DNA of 64,000 bases from Sweltsa coloradensis (taxonomy: Eukaryota > Arthropoda > Insecta > Plecoptera > Chloroperlidae). The notes under the pieces were generated by a model. That model did not search any database. It was not told the DNA's origin and saw only the letters and a program-made list of their open reading frames with translations. Positions 32,156-44,178 of the stretch are shown here, piece after piece. Every line of letters starts with the position of its first letter. Within the stretch, counting starts at the first letter, position 1. The stretch spans positions 248,001-312,000 of the forward strand of contig JAMZAV010000446.1 of the NCBI GenBank assembly GCA_024449915.1, given 5' to 3'. A program made the position numbers and the translations under genes.

Positions 32156-32979
32156 TTACCGCTAACTTGTCCATAACTCTATTACCTTAATAACCTTTCC
32201 ACTCTTGAGATATTTAACATTCGACATCTGTCCCAAACTAACTAATTTAAACCACTATAAACTTATAAAATTATGTCACTGGTAATATCTAACTTTGCAA
32301 AATGTACACAAACAACATAAACAACATAACTATTTAATTATAATGTAAACAACTAAACAACTCTCTCTTAAAAGTTATCATCGCAGAAAACTGTCGAGTT
32401 TGTAAAAGGATGACACAAATCGAAAAAGACCGTCGCAATTTCAAGCCGCACTTTTCAAAACGCCCCCCTCTCTCTCTCTCTGGCCGTAATGAAATTACGA
32501 AATGATTTAATCAACATGATTATTTACTATGTTGGAAGTAGTTGCAAACGCGACGTGCGCCGGATTATTATAATGGATGGCACTTAGCACCCCGGCTATC
32601 AGTTCACGTTACACCACGGGAACACTACCCATCCCAAGAGTTTTATCAACTTATAAACTTTTTAAATTGAAAACGTAATCTCTCATTACATTTTATATCT
32701 ACATAACTAAAATGAACAAAAGCGAATTTTGTGAGACATAATGTTGTTTGAAAATATAATCTACGTGATGGGTTAAGAGCCTTGACCTAGGCGAATGAGA
32801 GGGAAACGGTCTCGACCGTGGTATGGAAACTGTCAAGTAAATTCTTTTTTTTAAATTATAAAAATTTAAATTTCCGAAACCCGCTTCCCATTAATAACTA
32901 TCTAACTTTTAAAATAAAGTGTAACATCAACTGCATGATTCGAGCCCGAGTCTTTATTTATCAGGATGAACCTAAATAA
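32156..32979. other. Unrecognised; CT microsatellite near 32465
   Basis: CCCCCCTCTCTCTCTCTCTC near 32463-32482. No coding signal. Confidence 0.4.
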
Positions 32980-33130
32980 GAAAATAAATACAAATTAGTT
33001 CGTATAGAGAGTCGATCCACTTAGTCATATTATTGATTTTCAGTGGGAGACATTAAATTTAAAGCCAACCCTGTAGGCACCGACACCATAGACGAGAAAA
33101 CAATGACCAACTACAGATCGGCATATTGAA
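32980..33130 (-). repeat. tRNA-SINE family A, 3' fragment
   Basis: AATAAATACAAATTAGTTCG, then ATTGATTTTCAGTGGGAGAC and CCAACCCTGTAGGCACCGAC, matching the family body on the minus strand. Confidence 0.6.
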
Positions 33131-35074
33131 GCTACCTTGAATTAATTGGGATAATCCTTTAGTTACTAAGAATTCTGTTTCATGTTAAATTCCAGTGCCT
33201 CTGTGTTATTTTGAACCGTATGTGGTATACGATTATGTAGCTTATGATTCGATTGTACATTTTGTACAAAAGTTGCAATAAAATGAAATTTAAGAGAGTA
33301 TGTACATGCGTTTTAGGCAAATTGCTGTTCGCTCGTCCAACTGACACCACAGGTGTCTGAAATTTGAACATATGTCACAAATGTGGAATTATAGGGCTCT
33401 GCAGTAACACATTTTTAAATTTTGTTTAAAATAATTTATAAATAATTAGTTTCACGAATTGATTGTTAAAAACTCCATAATTGGCCACATTCGTGATTTT
33501 TTTTTGGATAAAGTCAATTTGGTAATTCTATTTGATTTCACAGCTGATTATTATGCTCTTTATTGAAACGCAAAGTTTCATAAACGTCGGATGCATTAGG
33601 CTGATCGATGACATTTATACAAAGGTTGCATCAAAATGATTTAAATTATGAATCGCAATTAATTCACAAAAGCAAACGGGAGAAAAAAATAAACTAACTC
33701 AATAACAGAATAAACCATTTGCAGAACGATCTGCGCTTGCAAGCTCCGTTGCAAAGGATTATGGGTGAAAAGGAGTTTTTAATCTAAATGCTACATGCTT
33801 GGGTTTGTGAAGGACTGCAAAGAGTGTGGGGACGCAGTTGTACACACTAAACTTAAGACAAGTTTATAGTTTCCTGTCTGTGTCTCACAATCCATTTCCC
33901 ATTCGTCTCGAAAAGCCTAATGTGATATGACGTTAAGAGCAAATCTTTAACACATAATCTCTTACACATCATATTGCTACAACTTTAATGATCCTGACCC
34001 TTTCACTCCCTTACTCATCCAATAAATATAAATAAGTAAACAATTAATTAATTACAAGTATTTTATAAAAGATTTTCTTTCTTCGTTCGTTCAAGTTTGC
34101 TCTGTACAATATTCTCCTCTCCACATTTTGGCCACAGCAAATTACCCTAATAGGCGTGAGATACTTAAACTATTAGCGCCCTTCGCTAGCATCGCTAATA
34201 TTTTGATTTTGGTTTTAATTGCTCATTTAAAACACCAGCACTACAGCTTGTTAATTCAGACCATGTTGTTAATTATGTAATGCAGTTTAATGTTAAAACT
34301 CAAAACAAAGTAGGCTCCATTGAAACTACCCAAGACAAGGCCCTTATGTGAGAGTGTTGGAGCTATGTAAGACGGCGTAGGGTAATATGATAAGCGTAGG
34401 CTATTTTCTTGGGGGGTATTTTCGTTCGTTATCTTAATGAGTATCAGCATGTTTTAATCGAGCAAGTCGAAAGCACGCGATCTCTTGAAATAGACCAAGT
34501 CGGTGGGGTCTCATTGTTGACGTAGATTGGGGTCATTTCCCCCCCCCCCCCCCGATGACGTCGTCTTGACGGGGGCATGCAAACTCTTCAGATAAGACAA
34601 GAGAGAACGATCAATTTGTTTGATTTTAGGGTCAAGGGGGGTGGAATCGATTTTAAGCTGTTATATTGGCTATATGGCGGGTTTAGAAAAACTTCCGTAC
34701 TTCGATAATTTCATCCCCTTTGTTTAAGGGTTATACTGCTGAATTCGCAGTTTTGAATAAGTGGAAACCTTTTTACGAACATTTGTAGGGGGGAATGTTA
34801 TTTTCAATAAGAGAGCTTAATATGTTCTTGACACAGTCATTATACCTGTAGTCGCTTGGTGACTACTGTGCCCCCTCGAAAGTCGTGCAAGGTCATTATC
34901 TAGCTAAAAGATTGAGCGTTTATTTAAAACAGATTGGACAGAACGGTTAGCGATCAGGAGGACATTTGGAACCAAGAACACAAACACGGAGTCAAATTTG
35001 AAAGTAAGCCGTGTACTTAACTCCCATTTCGGTATCCACAAAAGGAAGTAGCGCAATTTTCGGAGTTATTTAAT
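33131..35074. other. Mostly unrecognised; SINE tail fragment and 15-C run
   Basis: A degenerate tail shared with the 5S/tRNA SINEs lies at 33870-33945 (GTCTCGAAAAGCC, ATGACGTTAAG). A poly-C run is at 34539-34553. The rest shows no gene. Confidence 0.45.
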
Positions 35075-35082
35075 TCTAAAAT

Positions 35083-35512
35083 ATTCAGCGGTTTAGCCGA
35101 GGTAGTTTAACCGGTTCCCACTCGAACACCGAAGTTAAGTAACCTCGGGCGTGGTCAGGGGTAGAGTGGGTGACCGCTCTGCCTTGAAACACACGTATAC
35201 CGCTGGTTAGAGCAGATGGAGGGTTCGAGAGCTAGTGTAACGGCTTCGTTCTCCTCGACGTCTGCTCAGCAGTCCGGGTTAGTGAAGGAACCTATATGAC
35301 TGTCAAGGTTACACCGTCCTTTCGGATGGGACGTTAAGCCGTTGGTCCCCTTGCTACTTTTCGAAAGGAGTAGGCTACGTGCCGGTACCGGGTTTCCCAT
35401 CCTGCCTTCTGTTATTCATACTTCATCCTTATATATTACCACCATCGTCTCGAATAGCCTTAGTGCATTAATATGAGATGTTAAGCAATATCAAATCAAT
35501 CAATCAATCAAC
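35083..35512 (+). repeat. 5S rRNA-derived SINE, copy 2 (with target duplication)
   Basis: The 5S-like head is better preserved than at 29009 (ACACCGAAGTTAAGTAAC, GGTCAGGGGTAGAGTGGG, TGACCGCTCTGCC). The body and tail are as in copy 1, ending in (CAAT)n. TCTAAAAT precedes the head (35075-35082) and follows the tail (35513-35520), a convincing target-site duplication. Confidence 0.85.
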
Positions 35513-35520
35513 TCTAAAAT

Positions 35521-36177
35521 GTAATCTCTGCTGTTTATTTGGAGTTTTTTTAAACTCCTAAAATGTGTTAAGGTCAGCTATCTTCCAAAATTAACCCAGT
35601 TTTTGGTTAACTCCTCTTTGTGGATCCGGGCCCAAGAGGTAAACGCAAGAGGACAGGAGGAGACAGGATGAGGAGGGCATGAGGAGGTAGGAGCAGGAGG
35701 GCTATTCCTGACATTCCTCGCGATGCTTACGGGACGCGGTTCCACAACATAATGTAATGAAAAACTTGTTTTCAATTGTTTTATACGCTAATACTCTGAT
35801 CAAATTTATTGAGTTTTAGTTTTACATTAAAACATAGTAATAGATAATAGAAGAGACTTAAACAAACTTCATTAGATGAAAACAGGTATAAAAACAATCA
35901 GGTCACGTTTAGTTTACATCGCAAACGATCTCGGAAAGAATGAAACGTCCAAATACAAATAACTTATCATCTCTAAATCTATAAAACTATTTTAAATTGA
36001 TTATTTTGGGACATGACCTCAAACAAGATACAATGTTATGACGCCGAACAACTTGAATCATGTGGCAAACGCAGTGGTATCTCGCGGAGTCCAGTCTTGT
36101 AGAACGCCACCCTCTAAGGTTCTACGCCATGGGTTGAGAACATGGTTGCGGATCAGGCAAATCAAAGAGAGAAGCTT
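35521..36177. other. Unrecognised; AGGAGG-rich purine stretch at 35630-35710
   Basis: A purine-rich segment built of GAGGA/AGGAG units and no supported gene. Confidence 0.4.
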
Positions 36178-36186
36178 GCTGCTTGT

Positions 36187-36931
36187 AGAGTCGATAAAGA
36201 AGTTTCCCCTTTGGGGAGGTCCCCCAACTCCCAAGTCAAAACGGAATCTAACGTTCTGCGCGCTGAGGGCGGCTCAAATGTAAAACTAATAAAAACACTG
36301 CACGCTAAATAGGGTCAGTAGATTATCGATATGCAGTGAAAATGCAATCAACAAAACAACAGACGAAACGTCAAACTTTAATTTTTTTCAATCATATTAG
36401 CCCAGGGCCCTAGCCTTTTAAAACGATCTACTTTTGATTTATTATTGTACTATAAAGTGTTGCGCAGGCGTCACTGACATTTTCGTACGAAATTAATTGA
36501 GATATGGGTTGTTTAAGCCTTACGGACGTAAGTGTAGCCTAGGCCCACGGCCACAATACAGTTTTCAGACGTAAGTACGCCCTAGACACTCAAATCGAAA
36601 TCTTGAACAATACATATTGTCGGCCTAGGTCCTAAGCTTAGGTCTACTCAATTAGAAATATCCTCATTAATAAAGAGAGTTTGCTTTCTGCCAAAACATT
36701 CGCCAACATTCGATCGTATTTAATATTTTGACGTTTCCGCCATTTTTCGTCATCGACTGTTTACTACTAGTAGAAAAGTGACGTAGTTTTTTTGAAGTAG
36801 TTCCATCAATCGTCACACAGAGTCGCGCGGAACGTTAGATTCCAAACGCCAAAAACCGACTTTTTATTTAACCCAGGGCGGTATAGGGAGTTGGAGGACC
36901 TCCCCAACGGGGAAACTTCTTTATCGACTCT
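36187..36931. mobile_element. 745-bp non-autonomous DNA transposon with perfect 9-bp target duplication
   Basis: AGAGTCGATAAAGAAG begins the left end and recurs inverted at the right end. Similarity continues inward (GTTTCCCC, GGGGAGGTCC, AACTCCC, then TCTAACGTTC further in), giving long imperfect inverted repeats. The flanks are both GCTGCTTGT (36178-36186 and 36932-36940). A 9-bp duplication is typical of Mutator-like elements and possible for Merlin. No transposase. Confidence 0.9.
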
Positions 36932-36940
36932 GCTGCTTGT

Positions 36941-37200
36941 GAGAAGGAGTTGAACAGTTTGAATAAAAATAGCGAACCGGCTCGGATTCCAATTACTTTC
37001 CTCCTCCCACAGCCTAATGGAAACATTGGTTTTGTTAGGAACGCGAAACTGAAAGATGTTGAAGGCTTTCACTTTCCCTAGAGAGTTCTGGCGTCGCGTC
37101 GTGCGCAACGATATAAAACTACTACCCCGCCTCGTTGGTCGTGCCCGTGTTGCCAACACAACCGAGTGTTTGATTCTTCCATTGCCAACTTCTGCAATGA
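36941..37200. other. Host sequence right of the 9-bp-TSD element; possible exon remnant
   Basis: The minus strand is open from 37159 to the transposon edge (about 73 codons, including SIRLWEEESNW). The frame continues into the transposon, so its annotated length is misleading. No family recognised. Confidence 0.25.
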
Positions 37201-37592
37201 CGGCTCGTTGGTCTTGTGGTTAGCCTACCTGCTTCCAATGCAGGTCTAGGGTTCGATTCCCATTAAAGTCTTCTAATTTGGACTTAAGTCCATCAGTTCT
37301 TGTCTTAGGAATTTGTAAACGGTGACTTTTGAGCCGTCCTAGTAACGAAGCACATAATAAATTTAAAGTTTTCTGAATCGGCCTTGTTGATTCTGGCGTT
37401 GATCAGCGGGAGTTCGCACTGTCCATACCACTGATTGCTATTATTAACAAAATATCGATCTTTGGTTGGTTATCGCTCACTCGTCGATTGCGTCGGGGCC
37501 TACATGGTTAGCTTGGCCACCTTGGTTTACTGTCTCCCCTGAAAATCAGTTACTGAGTGGGAAGACTCTGAATACGGATTTATTTATTTATT
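37201..37592 (+). repeat. tRNA-derived SINE, family A copy 2
   Basis: The best tRNA-like head in the window: CCTGCTTCCAATGCAGG forms an anticodon arm whose loop TTCCAAT would carry CCA or TCC depending on register. The B-box GGGTTCGATTCCC is perfect. The acceptor stem is absent. The body and the stem-loop tail end in TTATTTATTTATTTA. Confidence 0.8.
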
Positions 37593-37604
37593 TAACAATA
37601 GTTC

Positions 37605-37685
37605 ATCTAGGCGTCGCCAGGATTTGAACCCTGAACCTCTGGCTCAGTCAGACAGTACTGCCAGGCAGGTTCTGCCACATTAGAA
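37605..37685 (-). repeat. tRNA-like fragment
   Basis: The minus strand has AGGTTCAGGGTTCAAATCCTGG, a T-arm with B-box, preceded by an anticodon-arm-like GTCTGACTGAGCCAGAG. No acceptor stem forms and position 33 is not U, so this is a tRNA-derived relic. Confidence 0.35.
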
Positions 37686-38383
37686 ATTGGGGCTGCATAC
37701 TCTCAAATAAATTACGTCAGAAACAATTAAATGAAACAATGCATACCTCTTTACATTAGATATTTTTAAGGAAATTCCAAAGAGCTGTTTTAGAGGAGAT
37801 ATTCAAATAGTAAATTCAGTAGAAAACCTCTATGCAATATTGGTAAATATGTATGCTCAAAATCAATACATTTTTCAAATGCAAACTGTATTTTTTAATT
37901 ACGCCTATAATTACATCACCGAATCAGTTTCTAATCATGTTGCCTCTTGAGAAAGCGGAAGTGACCTGTCAACTTCTCGAAACTGGATCCCTCGAAGCTG
38001 TCAGTACTTCCGGTGTTGCGCTTGAGACCCGCAACGTTTGGCAACATTGCCCCGTGCTTGATATTGACCCCACCCGTCAGAAGTTGCCAGCCTGTTAATT
38101 ACATGTCTCCCTCAGTCTCGGACGCAACTGTCCAAATCTAATGGGACCCTATTAAATTTCTTTGAGAAAGTTTGTCTTGTTCTATTTCTTCGAGTGGATT
38201 AATTAAAAATGCCTTTCTTTGGTCTAAGGTTCCGAAACAAAAAACATGGATCAAGTAACACGACAAATTTTGGAGCTGGTTATCAACCCTGAAACCCATA
38301 TAAACCCTGAAACAAGTCAGGTTACTGACCGGGGTTAAAAGCAGCCATTAAGGGACCAACCTAAAAAAACTATTATGTTAATA
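37686..38383. other. Unique, GC-richer at 37930-38150
   Basis: An 81-codon frame (37853-38098) ends in the GC-richer part. The codon usage there is not obviously random, but I recognise no protein. Confidence 0.3.
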
Positions 38384-38517
38384 ACCATTATTATTACACA
38401 ATCACTCACTGAACTATAACCTGGTTTACTTACTTAAAAATGTTTCGATATTTCGATAAACTTTTTTTAGTAAGTAACCCAGGTTATAGTTCAGTGAGTG
38501 ATTGTGTAATAATAATA
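38384..38517. repeat. Hairpin with 48-bp arms
   Basis: TTATTATTACACAATCACTC at the left is matched inverted at the right with only one or two differences over the arms, around a T/A-rich loop of about 35 bases. Recent, because the arms are nearly identical. Confidence 0.75.
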
Positions 38518-39218
38518 GTTTCCGGGTTAATGAGTTGTCATATTTTTAAATAACTATTATATTTTACACTATTAATTCTATCTAAATATTCAGATTTAAA
38601 ATAAATAATGTAAATACTAAGCAATCAAGGAACTGCAGTACCAAAGATTGATTGATTTAGGACTTTATAAAAGGCAGTAGTAAGGTCAGCAAGACCTTTG
38701 AGTTTTGAGTAAGAGATGCTACTTAATCAATTTCAAAGAAGTAAGCAAACTTAAAACAAGGTACGATTCTACAGCGTTCAAGTCTCGTTGTTGGTAGAAG
38801 TGACGATTATTTATATGTCAAGTTTTAGTGACGCTTGCCCGGCTTATGACCCCCAGGACCACTGAAAACATTATCAATTCCCTTGTTGACGGCCAGTGTC
38901 AAGAAAAAGAAGTGCATGTGAATGTCAGGTTCGGTTTTACACGCATTCCGATGGACATAAAAATAATGCATAATATGAAGGTTCTGTGCAATTGTTTTGA
39001 TAAGTGACTTTTGGCTTTGGATGACAAGTGTTATTAAATTTTTAGAGTGGTTGCGATGCCCTGGCTGATAAAGGACCAACTTTTTACGACCTTTCTCCGA
39101 ACTAAAAATCTACTTTGGTCAATCTTAATCAACGCGGTCGAGATGGATCTTGACCCATTGAGACAGTTCGACTGTTTGCCACGAGTAAGAGTTTTCCTAA
39201 CGCCTCGTTCTAATATTA
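38518..39218. other. Unrecognised
   Basis: 84- and 94-codon chance frames on opposite strands; no repeat seen. Confidence 0.4.
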
Positions 39219-40002
39219 CTAGGAAAACGCTAAAGTCCCGCCGCGTGATGGATGAGCTTTTTGAAGTTTTTAGTTTGCGTGGGATATCTTTACTTTTGCA
39301 AGTGCTTTGTTTTGTTGCCTACGGAATGTAGGTGATTGTTGTCAAGTTTCTATTGTTTCTTGTCAATTGGTATTATTTACCTTAAAAAACTTATATTAAA
39401 AGCTTTATTTCTATGGATTCTGGCTAACATTTTCAACTTTTTCTTTAAAAAGGTACTACATCACCATAACCTTAATGTCCATGTATAATATGAACGTTGT
39501 AGCCCCACCCGTTTGGTCAGAATTGGCCCAAATGGCACGGAAATATCGCACAAAAAATCAAAAAACTTAGAGTTGAAAGCTTAATTTCAATAGATTCTGG
39601 CTAACTTTTTCAACTTTTTCTTTCAGTATGTACTACATCACCATAACTTTAATGCCCATGTATAATATGAACGTTGTAGCCCCACCCGTTTGCATGGTCA
39701 GAATTGGTCCAAATGGCACGAAAATCACACAAAAAATCGGAAAAAATCGTAAAAGTACGATATTCATGAGAAATATTTCTTCGATTGTACCCAAAAACGT
39801 AGCAAGTCTAAGTTCAGAGATTTCAAAGGTCCTGTCAAATTTTCATCAAGATCGCATATGCCGTTTGCCCGGTAGAGAGCGAACAAACAGACAAAAGTAC
39901 AAACAAAAAAAACAAAAACAAAAACACCCGAGCTAAATTTTTTGGGGGGTCAGTGAAATTGAAGTCTTCGCTTCACTCGCTTCGCTCGCTACGCTCATCC
40001 AA
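39219..40002 (-). mobile_element. Helitron2/Helentron-like element, copy 9
   Basis: CTAGGAAAACGCTAAAG at the left; right edge CGCTACGCTCATCCAA with an expanded CTTCGCT/ACTCGCT repeat just inside. Two internal subrepeats. In minus orientation it is preceded by A and followed by T. Confidence 0.85.
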
Positions 40003-41890
40003 TTATCTTAACTTCAAACGAACCCTCGCATCTTTCTGCGAATGTGTTCCATAATTTAAAATTATATTCAGAAATAGGGTGAAGCCTTCTCATGGTTGCG
40101 TTCTCCAATCCGCCACTTTTCTTTGTTATAAATACGATGGAATGTTTACCATGTATAATGGAATTCCAGGGTAAGCCTTCTCTAAATCCCTCCTCAAGTC
40201 TGGTTGACATTTGGAATTCTTCTTCCGGCTGACAGATAAACATTACGATCCGGCTGCTCTGAAGTTTCTCGAATTATATCGAGATTATCTTAAACACCAG
40301 AAAGATGAGAGATCGGGGGTTGTGGACTGGTACACGACGACTCTGGACTCTGGGTTCGAATCCTGACTGAAGCATAATAATATATGAAACGTTACGTGTT
40401 TTCGTAAATCTTTCATCCATTCAACATTGATTTTAAGATTTTTTAACGGATCTGGCGCTGTTGAAACACAATTTGATATACTAGCTCCGACGAAAGAATG
40501 CAGATGCTTGTTAATGATGGGGTTAGAATGAAAAGGCGGTAAAAGGAATGTCGCCTTTGTGTATGAAAGAGAAATATTTACCAACACAAGCAAAAATTAT
40601 CACTGCTAGTTCCTCCGTGTGCTAGATCCACGCTGAGCTAGCGTGAATAGATTGGACAAAGTTGTTAGGTTGGGAAAACAATTTCGAGCTACCTGCATTC
40701 TTTCGTTGGAACCACTAGATTACCTTCTATCAAAAGCCAACAATTTTCTCTAACATTTTAAATTGTAAATTAAAAATAAATATTTGCTAAAAGAGTACCC
40801 TTCATCTACTTTGGCTATTGGCTTTGTTTGTTTTGATATATTTTCGAAAATATGACTTTTTGTTTAAAAAAAAATTGACCACAGAAATAGTTTTCATTAT
40901 TTTACGAAAAGTTGTTCTTATTGTAAAAGAATTGCTTCCCACTGAAGTGTTTTAAATATAATAAACTACTACTTCTACTATGACTCCGTGTGTAATGACG
41001 ACCACCCTCTACTCACCGCTACATCGTTATAATACGTTTGTTTAGCATAATCACTCGAAATGGGTCTAACTTGCGCTGTTTAGAATAATGGAGAGTGTTA
41101 GTTGCTCAAATTACAACGTTAGGTCGCCCGTATATAGTTAAGTCGGCATTTGGTACAGGGACATCGCTCCCGTTGCATTGATTCTGTATTCTGGAAACGT
41201 AAAACCAGCCAACTCCGGAATCTCGTTTTATATCTAGTTAGTTGATAAGTACGTTAGAGACCACAGGGGCAAGGTTAGTAATGTAATAAGCAGAGTGGTG
41301 GTATTAGTTGCTGGTGAATTTCATATTTAAATCTTGCAATAGGTAGGTAACGTAATGTATTTTAGGGATATTATTTGGTTCAACAATACTTTTATTAAAT
41401 ACAAGGTTTTTGAGCACAAGCCTGATGATTCATAGCAATGCAATGCCAAGCTAGTTCGCCCGGATTCTCCGCCAGGTTCCCACGATCGGGGTTTGGTCAC
41501 AGGACTCTTTACATTGTGGTTCCAGTGTTGAACTTACACATGGCGGTGACAAAACGTTGATCCTGCACTCTGGTGGGGAATCTGTCACACACCACAACAA
41601 TAATGCACTATCGTCAAAATGTTGTTAACATTCCGGCACGACTACTGTAGGCAGGTTGGCGTTGCACAGCCATTACACATTCATAAGAACCAATTTGTAG
41701 TAAGAAGAAAAGTACGAATTCGATTTTGTGTTTCACCTAGTTGTATTGGTATGCGGATATTCAGAATTTCAGGACGGATAGGGTATTTTTGGGCCGACCC
41801 GATGGTCAAAAACGGTACTTAATTTCCCGGTAGAAATAAAAATTCGTTTTTGGATGCTGTAGAGCCGGTCCATAATTTACATACATTTTT
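40003..41890. other. Mostly unrecognised; weak tRNA-SINE head near 40310-40390
   Basis: CTGGGTTCGAATCCTGACT at 40350 is a B-box in a family-B-like context. An 82-codon minus frame at 39995-40243 contains NFKLWNTF, faintly like LINE C-termini. 40850-40965 resembles 41940-42060 (about 100 bp). Confidence 0.4.
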
Positions 41891-41906
41891 GGTGGAGGTG
41901 CCGGTC
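41891..41906 (+). repeat. Dispersed 17-bp motif, copy 5 (one G shorter)
   Basis: GGTGGAGGTGCCGGTC, followed by CAGA as in copy 7. The 100 bases before it loosely resemble the sequence before copy 7. Confidence 0.6.
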
Positions 41907-42221
41907 CAGAGTTATCACTTATTCTTAAAGCACTTTAGTAGTAAGCAACAATTTATTTTACAATAACAACAACGATGACGGAAATAGTTTTCATTATTTT
42001 CCAAAACGTTGTATTTATTGTAAAGTAAAGAGTTACTTTCTACTTAAGGTTTTAAATATTGTATCATGAACTCTTATAACTTTAAAACTAAAAAAATCAC
42101 TAATCTGTCTAATATAACTGTTTGATATCCCTTCAAGTTCAGATCGAGTTCGTTTCAGGTTCAGTTCGAAATATTATAGAAGTTCGAAGGCCGTCACCAC
42201 AAGCGCTAGTTTCATCACAAG

Positions 42222-42838
42222 TGTGGCTCGTTGTTCTTGTGGTTAGTAGAGTCTCTGCTTCCAATGCAGAAGGTCCAGGGTTCGATTCCCACTATAGACA
42301 TGAAGTTTTTTAACTTCTGATATTGGACTTAAGTCCATCAGTTCTTGGCTTAGAAATATGTTAACGGTGACTTTGGAGTCGTGCTAGCAACGAGGCACAT
42401 TTTAAGTTCTAGGTTGTTCCAAATTAGCCTTGTGGTAAGAGGCTCTGCTTCCAATGCAGAAGGTCCAGGGTTCGATTCCCACTATAGACATGAAGTTTTT
42501 TAACTTCTGATATTGGACTTAAGTCCATCAGTTCTCGGCTTAGAAATATGTTAACGGTGACTTTGGAGCCGTGCTTCACAACAAGGCACATTATAAATTC
42601 TAAGCTTGTCCCAATAGCCTTGTTGATTCTGGCACTGTCTGCGAGTGGAATCGTGTCCAGCTTGATTGATCGGTGTTTCATTCTTAAATATGCCGATCTC
42701 TAGTTTGTCATTGTTTGCTTCTCGATGGTGTCGGCGCCTACAGAGTTGACTTGGTCTGCTTTTAATTTAATGTCCCCCACTGAAAATCAGTTCTGTGACT
42801 GAGTGGGTAGACTCTCAATACGAATTTATTTGTTTATC
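42222..42838 (+). repeat. tRNA-derived SINE, family A, dimeric head (copies 3 and 4)
   Basis: Two heads, at about 42232 and 42425, share CTCTGCTTCCAATGCAGAAG and GGTCCAGGGTTCGATTCCC. They are followed by nearly identical sequence for about 190 bp, with only the second continuing into the body and tail. This is a tandem duplication of the promoter half. Confidence 0.8.
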
Positions 42839-43476
42839 TACTATGACTATGAACAGAGAGGGAGGGGGGGGGGGGCACATAAATACACCCCCTCTCAAAC
42901 AATATAAATCAACTACCCGGGAAGCGTAGTCGGCCGACTTTAATGAAACGCTTATTCATGCGTCGTGTTTTTATTTACTGTCTCGTCCATTGCAAACAGA
43001 TTATTCCGTGCGACAGTTGTATATTATTATTGTTCCCTCAACCCCCATCAAATATCTATCTAGGGCGGTGCAAGAACCTCTCACTACACGGCCAGGGTGG
43101 TTTATTGCAGCACTAACGAGCCTTGTTAGAGGTGGATTGGATTACTCACAGTTAGTCGAATGTGGGGTCGTAATCTGTCAGATTCACTCACAATAACACG
43201 AGATAGGGAGAGAAATGGTTTTGAATGTGCGTGGCGAGCGATATGAAGACATCAAGTTGACTATCCGCGGGTTCAGGCGTTGTTTCATGTAGTTTTATTG
43301 TGTTGTGTCACTAAAAGTGCTAAAAGTGCTAATTTTATGACTTCTCAGAGATCCTTCGAAATTTCTGAACTTAGAACTTTTACGGTTTTAATTCTATATT
43401 TAAATGATATTTTATTCAAAATAAACTGCTGCAATATTTTAGTCTTCATATAAGTTCTTTTGCTCTCTACCAGTAA
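42839..43476. other. Unrecognised; G run near 42858-42876
   Basis: GGGAGGGGGGGGGGGGC-type tract; no gene. Confidence 0.4.
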
Positions 43477-43912
43477 TTGGATGAGCGAAGCGAAGATTCT
43501 ATTTCACTACACTGGAGAAAAAAATCCGTAATGATTTTTTTGTACTTTTATATGTTTCTTTACACAATTCTGGCTAAACCGATACTCCAATTGCGATGAA
43601 ATTTTCTGGATGTCTTCAAAATCTCTGAACTTAGAACTGCCCCCTTTTCTTAGCGCAATTAAAAAATGATTTCTTATGAAAATCGCAATTTTAAGGTTTG
43701 TTTAGATTTTTAAACCATTTTTTGACTTATAACACCTGCTTTTTCCGATTGTAACGAATTTTTTCACAGAACCTCAATATAATGAATTTATATATTGGTG
43801 TAAAATTTGAGCGCAATCGAAAAATAATATCTCATGAAAATCGCAATTTTACGCCTTTTTTCGTTATAAAATGCACGCTCATCCAACAACACGCCTGAAA
43901 AACGTTTTAAGC
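43477..43912 (+). mobile_element. Helitron2/Helentron-like element, R2 subfamily, short copy 10
   Basis: TTGGATGAGCGAAGCGAAG, then CACTACACTGGAG; one to two subrepeats. The 3' part has CGCTCATCCAACAACACG...CGTTTTAAGCTT without CTAG, so the terminus has decayed. Confidence 0.7.
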
Positions 43913-44124
43913 TTTATTACATTGCCAGGGATGTCGTTTAGTAGATGATATCACTGTATCAACTTGTGAATGTGAATGAGGCTATGCCTTTTTCTAGACA
44001 TCTATAACGCATTCATGAGTATAACCGTTAAAAATAAATATGAAGACAACATAAATAAAGTGATGGCATGTTGCATTATTCAATTTATCACTACTGTATC
44101 ATCTGTATCATTTGATAGAGATTG

Positions 44125-44178
44125 ATTGATTGATTGATTGAATATTGCTTAACGTCTCATATTTATGCACTTTGGCTA
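44125..44178 (-). repeat. SINE tail (5S/tRNA type), left piece split by foldback
   Basis: (ATTG)n, then AATATTGCTTAACGTCTCAT and ATGCACTTTGGCTA. The expected continuation TCGAGACG occurs after the foldback at 45565. Confidence 0.75.

Noticed and set aside
36806..37159. 117-codon minus-strand frame
   Set aside because: It runs across the right inverted repeat and target duplication of the transposon at 36187-36931, so as a whole it cannot be an ancestral gene.
37201..37275. Genuine tRNA gene
   Set aside because: Anticodon and T arms look good, but no acceptor stem forms and the sequence continues into a SINE body shared by other copies.
39995..40243. Possible LINE C-terminus (NFKLWNTF) on the minus strand
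   Set aside because: Only one short motif fits and it overlaps the edge of a Helitron-like element; too weak to call.
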